A DNA stretch of 27,466 bases from Clostridiaceae bacterium (lineage in GTDB: Bacteria > Bacillota > Clostridia > Oscillospirales > Acutalibacteraceae): NCBI GenBank assembly GCA_904501705.1, contig CAJGCA010000017.1, positions 1 through 27,466 on the forward strand, written 5' to 3'. Position numbers and translations under genes: made by a program. The notes beneath the pieces are model-generated. The model was given only the letters and a program-made list of their open reading frames with translations. It had not been told where the DNA came from and made no database searches. Positions within the stretch are counted from its first letter, which is position 1. Each line of letters starts with the position of its first letter. This document shows positions 6,754 to 13,368 of this stretch, in pieces.

Positions 6754-8376
6754 ATGACGATTGGTGAGAAGATTACACGGCTGCGTACGGCGGCCGGTAT
6801 TTCGCAGGAGCAGTTGGCAGAGAAGATCTCGGTGTCCCGTCAGTCCGTTTCCAAGTGGGAGATGGATCAGGCGTTGCCGCAGATCGATAAAGTACTGCAG
6901 CTTTGCGAGCTGTTTGATATCTCGGCAGATGAATTGTTGCAGGATAAGATTGCGATCAAGCCTGAGGTGGCGGGAGAGCCGCGCAAGAATAAGTATTTTG
7001 GCACCGACGGCTTTCGCGGAGAAGCAAACCTCAATCTGACCTCAATGCACGCTTATAAGATCGGCCGTTTTCTCGGCTGGTATTACGGCTCAGCGCTGTC
7101 CGGCTGTGCGAAGGCGGGTTATCGTCCGCGCATCGTCATCGGTAAGGACACTCGTCGCTCGAGCTATATGCTGGAGTATTCGCTCGTTGCGGGCATCACC
7201 GCTTCGGGCGCGGATGCCTATATGCTGCACGTGACTACTACACCGAGCGTGTCCTATGTTACGCGGCAGGATGAGTTTGACTGCGGTATTATGATTACTG
7301 CGTCGCACAACCCATATTATGACAACGGCATCAAGATCATTAACCGCTACGGCGAGAAGCTCGACGACGCGACGACGCTGCTTATTGAGGCGTATATCGA
7401 CGGCGATATGAAGGCACTGGGCGTTTCCACGCCTGATCTGCCGCTCGCGTGCCGTGAGCGCATCGGTTGCATCGTCGACTATGTTGCGGGCCGTAACCGC
7501 TATGTGGCTTATCTCATTTCGGTCGCGTCGAATTCGTATAAGAATCTGCGCATCGGTCTCGATTGTGCGAACGGCGCGTCGTGGATGATTGCCCGCGCGG
7601 TGTTTGGCGCGTTGGGTGCGCAGACGCTGGTCGTTGGCGCGGAGCCCGACGGGTTGAACGTCAACGAAAACTGCGGATCGACCCACATTGAGAACCTTTG
7701 CAAGCTCGTTAAGGAGCAGCATCTGGACGTCGGCTTTGCCTTTGACGGCGACTGCGATCGTTGCATCGCGGTGGACGAGAACGGTAATGTGGTTGACGGC
7801 GACGCGATGATGTATATTCTGGGCAAGCGGCTTAAATCCCGCGGTATGCTCAATAAAGATACCGTCGTGGCGACCGTGATGTCCAACAGCGGCTTTGTCA
7901 ACAGCCTCGTCGAAGCGGGGATGAAGTGTGCGCAGACCAAGGTTGGCGACCGTTTCGTGTACGAGTGTATGCAAGATAACGACTACAGCCTCGGCGGCGA
8001 GCAGTCTGGTCACATCATTCTCAAGAAGTATGCTACGACGGGCGACGGCCTATTGACCGCGATCATGCTCGCGGAGGAGCTGTGCGACACTAAGTCGACG
8101 CTCGCCAAGCTCGCCGAGCCTGTACAGTTGTATCCGCAGTATATGATCAACATCCGCGTTAAGGATAAGGCCTCTGCGCTGGCGGATAAGGGAGTACTCG
8201 CCGAGAAGGAAGCAGTGGAGAAGCTTATCGACGGCAAGGGACGCGTTCTGCTGCGCCAGAGCGGCACCGAGCCGGTCATCCGCGTAATGGTGGAGAGCGA
8301 GACGCAGGAATCCTGTGTTGCATTCGCCGAGCGCATCGCCGCCAAGGTGATTGAAGGAGGTCACAGCGTTGAATAA
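6754..8376 (+). CDS. XRE helix-turn-helix domain fused to phosphoglucosamine mutase (GlmM-like)
   Basis: The 540-residue protein has two parts. Residues 1-65 are a standard XRE/Cro DNA-binding domain (RTAAGISQEQLAEK, SVSRQSVSKWE). From about residue 80 (KYFGTDGFRGEAN) a complete alpha-D-phosphohexomutase follows. It has the phosphoserine loop TASHNP (Ser184), the magnesium loop DGDCDR (331-336), the sugar loop GEQSGH (415-420) and the phosphate loop RQSGTEPVIR from 501. GlmM converts glucosamine-6-phosphate to glucosamine-1-phosphate and is usually near 450 residues, so the extra length is the DNA-binding domain. GAGGAG lies 7 bases before the ATG. No stop codon or strong internal ribosome site separates the domains. 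The next gene overlaps its end. I infer that it may regulate its own operon in response to hexosamine-phosphate. Mutase specificity (GlmM rather than PgmB/ManB) rests on the KYFGTDGFRG start and the neighbour. Confidence 0.9.
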   Translation: MTIGEKITRLRTAAGISQEQLAEKISVSRQSVSKWEMDQALPQIDKVLQLCELFDISADELLQDKIAIKPEVAGEPRKNKYFGTDGFRGEANLNLTSMHAYKIGRFLGWYYGSALSGCAKAGYRPRIVIGKDTRRSSYMLEYSLVAGITASGADAYMLHVTTTPSVSYVTRQDEFDCGIMITASHNPYYDNGIKIINRYGEKLDDATTLLIEAYIDGDMKALGVSTPDLPLACRERIGCIVDYVAGRNRYVAYLISVASNSYKNLRIGLDCANGASWMIARAVFGALGAQTLVVGAEPDGLNVNENCGSTHIENLCKLVKEQHLDVGFAFDGDCDRCIAVDENGNVVDGDAMMYILGKRLKSRGMLNKDTVVATVMSNSGFVNSLVEAGMKCAQTKVGDRFVYECMQDNDYSLGGEQSGHIILKKYATTGDGLLTAIMLAEELCDTKSTLAKLAEPVQLYPQYMINIRVKDKASALADKGVLAEKEAVEKLIDGKGRVLLRQSGTEPVIRVMVESETQESCVAFAERIAAKVIEGGHSVE

Positions 8377-9031
8377 GTGTGTGAAAACAGCGGAATTGTT
8401 CGACTGCCAAGTGCCGTACCTCAAGGAGCTGTTCGCCGAGGCGGAATACCCGTGGGAGATGCTGCCGAAGATCAAGGCGCACATCCTCGCACTCATCGAG
8501 CAAGGTATCGCCGGCTACACGCTCATTGCCGAAGGCGTGCTGGTGGGGGAGAACGTGAAGATCTATCCCACCGCCACCATTGAAGCCCCTGCTATCATCG
8601 GCTCGGGCACCGAGGTGCGACCAGGCGCGTTTATCCGCGGCAATGTCATCACGGGCGAAAACTGCGTCATTGGCAACTCCTCGGAGCTCAAAAACTGCAT
8701 CCTGCTTGATAAGGTTCAAGTGCCGCATTATAACTACGTTGGCGATTCGGTGCTCGGTAATCACGCGCATATGGGTGCGGGCTCCATCTGCTCGAATTTG
8801 AAAGCAGACGGCAAGCCCGTGGTCATCCACGGCGACAAGGATTACGAAACCGGGCTTCGCAAGATCGGCGGCATCCTTGCGGATGATGCGGACGTCGGCT
8901 GTGGCTGTGTGCTCAACCCCGGCACGGTGATTGGCAAGGCGACCACCGTCTATCCGCTTACCTCGATGCGTGGTGTCGTCCCCGGCGGTTGCATTGTCAA
9001 GGCGATGGACAATATCGTGGTGCGCAAATAA
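8369..9031 (+). CDS. Left-handed beta-helix protein, GlmU acetyltransferase-like (UDP-GlcNAc synthesis)
   Basis: The 220-residue protein has a short helical N-terminus and then hexapeptide repeats (GVLVGENVKIYPTATI, GSGTEVRPGAFIRG, NVITGENCVIG). VPHYNYVGDS (His120) followed by HMGAGSICSN resembles the acetyltransferase half of GlmU, where VPH-YxGD holds the catalytic histidine and GAGT-N contacts acetyl-CoA. The pyrophosphorylase half of GlmU is missing, so the likely reaction is N-acetylation of glucosamine-1-phosphate, the product of the mutase encoded just upstream. Homologues are often labelled UDP-N-acetylglucosamine pyrophosphorylase, which this sequence does not support. The TTG at 8369 is chosen because AAGGAGGT lies 7 bases before it; it overlaps the end of the mutase gene by 8 bases. 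A TTG at 8351 lacks such a site. Confidence 0.83.
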   Translation: MNKCVKTAELFDCQVPYLKELFAEAEYPWEMLPKIKAHILALIEQGIAGYTLIAEGVLVGENVKIYPTATIEAPAIIGSGTEVRPGAFIRGNVITGENCVIGNSSELKNCILLDKVQVPHYNYVGDSVLGNHAHMGAGSICSNLKADGKPVVIHGDKDYETGLRKIGGILADDADVGCGCVLNPGTVIGKATTVYPLTSMRGVVPGGCIVKAMDNIVVRK

Positions 9032-9043
9032 TCGAATTCTAAG

Positions 9044-9070
9044 AAAAAGCCGCAGAAAATGCGGCTTTTT
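9044..9070 (+). terminator. Intrinsic terminator of the amino-sugar operon
   Basis: AAAAAGCCGCA pairs with TGCGGCTTTTT around the loop GAAAA. Confidence 0.88.
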
Positions 9071-9073
9071 CTC

Positions 9074-9102
9074 TTGCTTTTAAATGGTGTTTGTGCTATG
9101 CT
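9074..9102 (+). promoter_or_regulatory. Promoter of the phosphoesterase gene
   Basis: TTGCTT (9074-9079), a 17-base spacer and TATGCT (9097-9102) start 4 bases after the preceding terminator. Confidence 0.58.
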
Positions 9103-9131
9103 GATGTAAATAATTGTAGGGGGATGTTTCT

Positions 9132-10247
9132 GTGTCTGTTAAAGAAATTTCGTCATTGTTAGCGACCCATCCCGCGGTGTTCGCGGTGGATCGGGAATAC
9201 CAGATTATGATGCCCGTTGAGCGGGAGATGCTTGTCTCGGTGAAGTGCGGCGGGGAAGAGTATTTTGACGATTCTAACGGCATCATCCGTTCAAAATGCG
9301 CCATCCATCGGATATGCGTGCCTATGGAGGTGCTGGATACTGCGAAGGAATACACGGTTTGCTGCCGACCGATCATTGACCGTAAGCCGTATTTCCCTGA
9401 GACCGAGCCGGTACAGGAGTACGTCTATTCTTTCCGCCCGCTGACGAAGACGACGGATATCCGCATTGCGCATCTGTCCGACACGCACGGGATGGTAAAG
9501 GAACCTGTCGCGGCGGCGCAGAATATGGGTGAACTCGATCTGTTGGTGATGGGTGGCGACACCGCGGACCACAGCGGCAGCGAGGAGAATATGACGGTGC
9601 TGTATCGCATCGTCTCTGGTGTGACGGGCGGTGAGATCCCCTGTGTATTTTCCCGTGGCAACCACGATCTGCGCGGCTATCTTGCCGAGCGCCTTGAGCA
9701 ATATACACCGAACAGCTTAGGTCGGTCGTATTTCACTTTCCGTGTCGGCTGCATCTGGGGCATCGTTCTTGACTGCGGCGAGGATAAAGAGGACCGGCAT
9801 GATGAATACGGGCACACCGTCTGCTGTCACGCTTTCCGCAAGCGCGAGACAAAGTTCCTCGAGCAGGTGATCGCTAATGCGCAGGAGGAATATGACGCCG
9901 ATGGCGTGAAATACCGCCTTGTGCTGGCGCACAATCCCTTTACGAATACCTTTGAGCCCCCGTTTGATATCGAGTTTGACCTCTACGGTGATTGGGTGCG
10001 CCTGCTGCGCGAGGATGTCAAACCCCATCTGATGCTGTGTGGGCACAGGCACATCAATGAGGTGTGGATGCCGGGCGATGAACAGGACGTTCATGGGCAA
10101 CAGTGGCCTGTTGTCATCTCTTCGATTCCTGATAAGACCGCCGCAACCTTCATCGGTGCCTCGGTCGTGCTGGGTGAGAACGAAGCGACCGTCGAGTTCG
10201 TCGACAATGCCGCAAACGCCTGCGATAAGCGGGTTTTGAAACTGTAA
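9132..10247 (+). CDS. Calcineurin-like metallophosphoesterase
   Basis: This 371-residue protein carries the full set of metal-binding blocks of the calcineurin-like superfamily: LSDTHG (D-x-H), MGGDTADH (GD-xx-D), SRGNHD, LAHNPF and the final CGHRH. The first 110 residues come before the first metal block and look like a beta-rich domain (REMLVSVKCGGEE, YTVCCRPII), similar in placement to the N-terminal fibronectin-like domain of purple acid phosphatases, though I cannot assign it. There is no signal peptide, so it is likely cytoplasmic. The GTG start is supported by AGGGGGA about 7 bases upstream. It stands alone between two terminators. The substrate is unknown; members act on phosphodiesters, phosphomonoesters or nucleotides. 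Confidence 0.88.
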   Translation: MSVKEISSLLATHPAVFAVDREYQIMMPVEREMLVSVKCGGEEYFDDSNGIIRSKCAIHRICVPMEVLDTAKEYTVCCRPIIDRKPYFPETEPVQEYVYSFRPLTKTTDIRIAHLSDTHGMVKEPVAAAQNMGELDLLVMGGDTADHSGSEENMTVLYRIVSGVTGGEIPCVFSRGNHDLRGYLAERLEQYTPNSLGRSYFTFRVGCIWGIVLDCGEDKEDRHDEYGHTVCCHAFRKRETKFLEQVIANAQEEYDADGVKYRLVLAHNPFTNTFEPPFDIEFDLYGDWVRLLREDVKPHLMLCGHRHINEVWMPGDEQDVHGQQWPVVISSIPDKTAATFIGASVVLGENEATVEFVDNAANACDKRVLKL

Positions 10248-10269
10248 AGAAAAACGCCTATACACACAA

Positions 10270-10303
10270 AATACCCCGTTCATGGTTGTGAACGGGGTAT
10301 TAT
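10270..10303. terminator. Bidirectional intrinsic terminator
   Basis: AATACCCCGTTC (10270-10281) pairs with GAACGGGGTATT (10290-10301). It lies between two convergent genes and has a T-rich tail on the plus strand. Confidence 0.82.
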
Positions 10304-10546
10304 TTATGCCTTTCGTGCTTCGACGAACCAGCGATCCTCGTCTAAGAACAGATAGGTCTGCTGTCCGCGGATGCGACAGGTGTAACGAAGTCCGCAGCCG
10401 CCCGCCTTGAGCGCTGCAGCGCGGCGGATGTCGAGCACGCGGTCGACTTCATAGACGATGCCATCCTGCCATTTAATTGTCAGCGGGATGACAGTGCCCT
10501 CGGGTGAGAAGGCGGCGGTCACCTCGACGTAGGTTTTACAGTTCAT
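10304..10546 (-). CDS. Small conserved protein linked to dinB (80 aa)
   Basis: The 80-residue product begins MNCKTYVEVTAAF and contains IKWQDGIVYEVDRVLDIRR, AALKAGGCGLRYTCRIRG and TYLFLDEDRWFVE. It looks like a compact beta-barrel of five or six strands with no membrane segment. I recall similar small proteins encoded next to dinB in other Clostridia, and DUF6504 proteins hold the same position in actinobacteria, but I do not know a function. Its ATG is 11 bases after the dinB stop codon, and its ribosome site GGATGA overlaps the end of dinB, so it is the second gene of the SOS-type unit. A role with DNA polymerase IV, or in nucleic acid binding, is only an inference from position. Confidence 0.74.
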   Translation of the reverse strand: MNCKTYVEVTAAFSPEGTVIPLTIKWQDGIVYEVDRVLDIRRAAALKAGGCGLRYTCRIRGQQTYLFLDEDRWFVEARKA

Positions 10547-10557
10547 AGCTTGTCATC

Positions 10558-11802
10558 CTAATTTTCCAGTTTTCCCGAAAAACCGACGGGGTGGACGGTG
10601 TGTGTTTCGTAGGGGCTGAGCCCCGACAGCTCGGGCTCCTCCAGCACAACGGCACGGCGCACACAGGCGTCGCCAAAGCGAGCCTTGAGCGCGTCGACGG
10701 TCTTGTCGAGTTTCTCATGTTTTTCCCGTGCATCGCTGTCCATTAGGTCGAGCTGGCAGGGGATATTGTCGGGCTCGAGCGCGGAGATGCCGACCGTGAC
10801 ACTGCGCAGAGGGCGTGCCCAGTTGTACTGCTTCTGAAACAAGGCAAATGCCTCGTTTGCAATATCCTTGGTGGACTGGATGTAGTAATCCAGCGATACC
10901 TGATAACTGCGGGTGGCGAGGCTGGCGTCCCGCAGGCGGATCTCCACTGTGCGGCCGACGAAATGCTGCTCGCGCAGGCGGCGGCCGACGCTCTCGGCGA
11001 GCATATAGATCACCGCCTTGACCTCGTGATCGTCGATGAGGTCGCGTGGGGTGGTGATGCCGTTGCTCACCGACTGCACTGCGTTTGCCTGCTCGGCAGG
11101 GATGACGGGTTGGTTATCGAGGCCGTTGGCCATCGCGTACAGCGTTCCGCCCCATTTGCCGAGCAGGGCACGCAGCATCGCGGGCTCGGCGTTCGCGATG
11201 TCGCCGATGGTGAAGATGTAGCGCTCGGCGAGCTTTCGTTTGGTCGCACGGCCGACGTAGATGAGCTCGCTCGCAGGGAGCGGCCAGACGAGTTCTTTAT
11301 AGTTTTCCCGGGAAAAGACGGTCACCGCGTCAGGTTTTTTGTAGTCACTGCCGAGCTTGGCAAAGGACTTATTAAAGCTCACACCGATGCTGACGGTGAT
11401 ACCGAGCTCCTCTTTAATGCGTTCGCGGATCTCGTGAGCGGTAGCGACGGGGTCACCCGTGCAGCCCGTCAGGTCCAGCCACGCCTCGTCCAGGCCAAAT
11501 GGCTCGACGCGGTCGGTGTAATCCTGCAGAATGCGGCGCACCATCCCTGAATAGCGGATGTAGGTGGGGAAGTCGGGCGGCACGACGACCAGCTGCGGAC
11601 ACTTCTGCCGCGCTGACCACAGCGGCTCGCCCGTGGTTAGTCCGTAAGCGGCGGCAATTTCGTTCTTGGTCAGCACGATGCCATGGCGGGATGCCTCGCT
11701 GCCGCCGACCGCGACGGGTTTATCCCGCAGCTCGGGGTGCAGACTGCACTCGACCGATGCATAGAATTTATTACAATCCACGTGCAGAATCTGCCGCTCC
11801 AT
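10558..11802 (-). CDS. dinB: DNA polymerase IV (Y-family translesion polymerase)
   Basis: The 414-residue protein opens MERQILHVDCNKFYASVE, with the first catalytic Asp at residue 9. It has the second catalytic pair in FGLDEAWLD (Asp105, Glu106), where most family members read S-x-DE. VSIGVSFNKSFAKLGSDYKKPD and the helix-hairpin-helix stretch around YVGRATKRKL follow, and the little-finger domain is complete. Near the C-terminus, IPCQLDLM resembles the beta-clamp binding motif QLxLF. The ATG at 11802 is chosen because GAGGTGA lies 5 bases upstream; a GTG at 11811 overlaps that site. The gene has a near-perfect sigma-A promoter and a LexA-type box, so DNA-damage induction is expected. It is followed by the small gene at 10304-10546. 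Confidence 0.96.
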   Translation of the reverse strand: MERQILHVDCNKFYASVECSLHPELRDKPVAVGGSEASRHGIVLTKNEIAAAYGLTTGEPLWSARQKCPQLVVVPPDFPTYIRYSGMVRRILQDYTDRVEPFGLDEAWLDLTGCTGDPVATAHEIRERIKEELGITVSIGVSFNKSFAKLGSDYKKPDAVTVFSRENYKELVWPLPASELIYVGRATKRKLAERYIFTIGDIANAEPAMLRALLGKWGGTLYAMANGLDNQPVIPAEQANAVQSVSNGITTPRDLIDDHEVKAVIYMLAESVGRRLREQHFVGRTVEIRLRDASLATRSYQVSLDYYIQSTKDIANEAFALFQKQYNWARPLRSVTVGISALEPDNIPCQLDLMDSDAREKHEKLDKTVDALKARFGDACVRRAVVLEEPELSGLSPYETHTVHPVGFSGKLEN

Positions 11803-11818
11803 CCCGCTCACCTCGAAA

Positions 11819-11832
11819 AGAACATTTGTTCG
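11819..11832 (-). promoter_or_regulatory. LexA (SOS) box of dinB
   Basis: The minus strand reads CGAACAAATGTTCT, matching the Gram-positive LexA consensus CGAAC-N4-GTTCG at all but the last base. It lies 8 bases downstream of the -10 box, covering the expected start of transcription, where a repressor would block it. Confidence 0.85.
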
Positions 11833-11840
11833 ATATTAAG

Positions 11841-11869
11841 AGTATACCACGCTATAGGTGGTTTGTCAA
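11841..11869 (-). promoter_or_regulatory. Promoter of dinB
   Basis: On the minus strand TTGACA (11869-11864), exactly 17 bases, then TATACT (11846-11841). A strong promoter held down by a repressor is the usual design of SOS genes. Confidence 0.85.
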
Positions 11870-11966
11870 TGGAAATTCCCGCCGATTATTTACGACTTTT
11901 TCGCCCCAAAAACACACAATCTTCATATTGTTCGGGTATAGTGAAAGACAAAGGGCAGGTGATGAC

Positions 11967-12683
11967 GTGGCACAGCATATATTTGAGCGGTATGAGATAA
12001 AATTCCTCATCACCCGCGCACAAAAGGCGCGGATCACAGCGGCGATGGCGCAGTATATGCGACCGGACGCGTATGGGAAGAGCCGCATTAACAGCCTGTA
12101 TTTTGATACGCCTGACCATCGCTTGATCCGTCGCTCACTGGAAAAGCCGATCTACAAGGAAAAGCTGCGTGTGCGCAGCTACGGTACCGCTACCCCCGAC
12201 AGCACCGTGTTTGTGGAGCTGAAGAAGAAATACCGCTCGGTGGTGTATAAGCGGCGTATCGGGCTGCCGGAAGCGCAGGTGATGGCGTTTTTAGGTGGGC
12301 GGGAGACGATACCCGACAGCCAGATTGCCCGCGAGATCGCGTATTTTACGCAGTATTATGCGCCGATACAGCCCTCAATGTTGCTATCCTATGAGCGCGA
12401 GGCGTTCTACGGGCGGGAGGGCGGTGCGTTTCGTGTGACCTTTGACGAGGCGATCTACTGGCGGGAGAATGATCTGAGTCTTTGCTCGCCGGTCGGCGGC
12501 GAAATGTTGCTCGATGAGGATGCGGTGCTTATGGAGGTCAAATGCGCAGGCGCGATCCCGTTGTGGCTGATGTCGCTTCTCAGCGAAATGCAGATCTATA
12601 AAACTCCGTTTTCCAAATACGGTACGGCGTACCGTATAACACAACAACGAAGGACACAAGGAGGAATTTCTTATGTGGAATAA
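11967..12683 (+). CDS. VTC domain protein (polyphosphate polymerase domain)
   Basis: The 238-residue protein is a single VTC domain, the tunnel-shaped catalytic fold of yeast polyphosphate polymerase Vtc4. It shows the basic and acidic strands of the family in order: YEIKFLI, INSLYFDTPD, EKLRVRSYG, VFVELKKKY with YKRRI, LSYEREAFY, VTFDEAIYW, LMEVKC and SKYGTAY. Lysines and arginines would line the tunnel, with glutamates for metal. The fold is confident, but bacterial members are not proven to make polyphosphate, and CYTH/triphosphatase activity is possible. The GTG at 11967 follows AGGTGA; longer in-frame readings run back through the dinB promoter. Its end overlaps the DUF4956 gene by 11 bases, so the two are co-translated. 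No clear -35 box was found; TATAGT at 11937-11942 is a possible -10 box. Confidence 0.88.
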   Translation: MAQHIFERYEIKFLITRAQKARITAAMAQYMRPDAYGKSRINSLYFDTPDHRLIRRSLEKPIYKEKLRVRSYGTATPDSTVFVELKKKYRSVVYKRRIGLPEAQVMAFLGGRETIPDSQIAREIAYFTQYYAPIQPSMLLSYEREAFYGREGGAFRVTFDEAIYWRENDLSLCSPVGGEMLLDEDAVLMEVKCAGAIPLWLMSLLSEMQIYKTPFSKYGTAYRITQQRRTQGGISYVE

Positions 12684-13368
12684 ACTGTTTGAAGGGGTAT
12701 TTGACACGGCGACACAGACGAGGATCGCCGTGCCCGACTTTTTGCTTTGCGTCGGGATGGCGCTGGTGATCGGGCTGATCCTCGCGCTGGTCTACCGCTA
12801 TCGCAGTCAGTATACCCGTAGCTTTATGCTGACGCTGGCGGTGCTGCCCGCGACGGTATGCGTGGTCATTATGATGGTCAACGGCAACATCGGCGCGGGT
12901 GTCGCGGTGGCGGGCGCGTTCAGTCTGGTGCGTTTTCGCTCCGCACCCGGTACGGCGAAGGAGATCGGTGCGATCTTTATTGCGATGGCGGCGGGCTTGA
13001 TTGCCGGTATGGGGTATATCGGCTATGCGATGTTGTTTACGCTGGTGCTGAGCGCCGCGTGGCTGTTGTATCAGTTTATCGGGATCGGTCGCGGCGGCAC
13101 GATGAATCGTCAGCGCATATTGCGCATTACCATCCCCGAGGATCTCAATTATACCGAGGTGTTCGACGAGCCGTTTGCGCGGTATACAACCGCCTGCGAG
13201 CTCATGAAGATCAAGACCACCAATCTCGGCAGTTTATTTCGGTTGACCTATCATGTGACGTTGCGCGACGCGACGCAGGAGAAGGAATTCATCGACGATC
13301 TGCGCTGCCGCAACGGCAATCTGGAGATTACGATTGCACGACAGGAGGGGAACGGCGGTGAGCTGTAA
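12673..13368 (+). CDS. DUF4956 family membrane protein
   Basis: The 231-residue protein has an N-terminal membrane domain of about four segments. The stretches are around residues 22-42, 50-68, a glycine/alanine-rich stretch GNIGAGVAVAGAFSLVRFRS, and 100-135. A soluble C-terminal domain follows from about 145. GAFSLVRFRS followed by PGTAKEIGAIF is the most conserved-looking part and is typical of DUF4956. The function of the family is unknown. AAGGAGGAA lies 7 bases before the ATG. It overlaps both neighbours, VTC upstream and the lipoprotein downstream, so the three are one tightly coupled operon. Pairing of VTC and DUF4956 is common in Clostridia, and I infer that they form a membrane-linked unit. 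Confidence 0.9.
   Translation: MWNKLFEGVFDTATQTRIAVPDFLLCVGMALVIGLILALVYRYRSQYTRSFMLTLAVLPATVCVVIMMVNGNIGAGVAVAGAFSLVRFRSAPGTAKEIGAIFIAMAAGLIAGMGYIGYAMLFTLVLSAAWLLYQFIGIGRGGTMNRQRILRITIPEDLNYTEVFDEPFARYTTACELMKIKTTNLGSLFRLTYHVTLRDATQEKEFIDDLRCRNGNLEITIARQEGNGGEL

Noticed and set aside
7090..8013. 307-codon open frame antisense to the mutase gene
   Set aside because: It lies within the catalytic region of the mutase and shows no motif; it is a shadow frame.
11881..11966. Strong promoter for the VTC operon
   Set aside because: TATAGT at 11937-11942 is a plausible -10 box, but no acceptable -35 box is found at 16-18 bases, so I did not list it as a separate feature.
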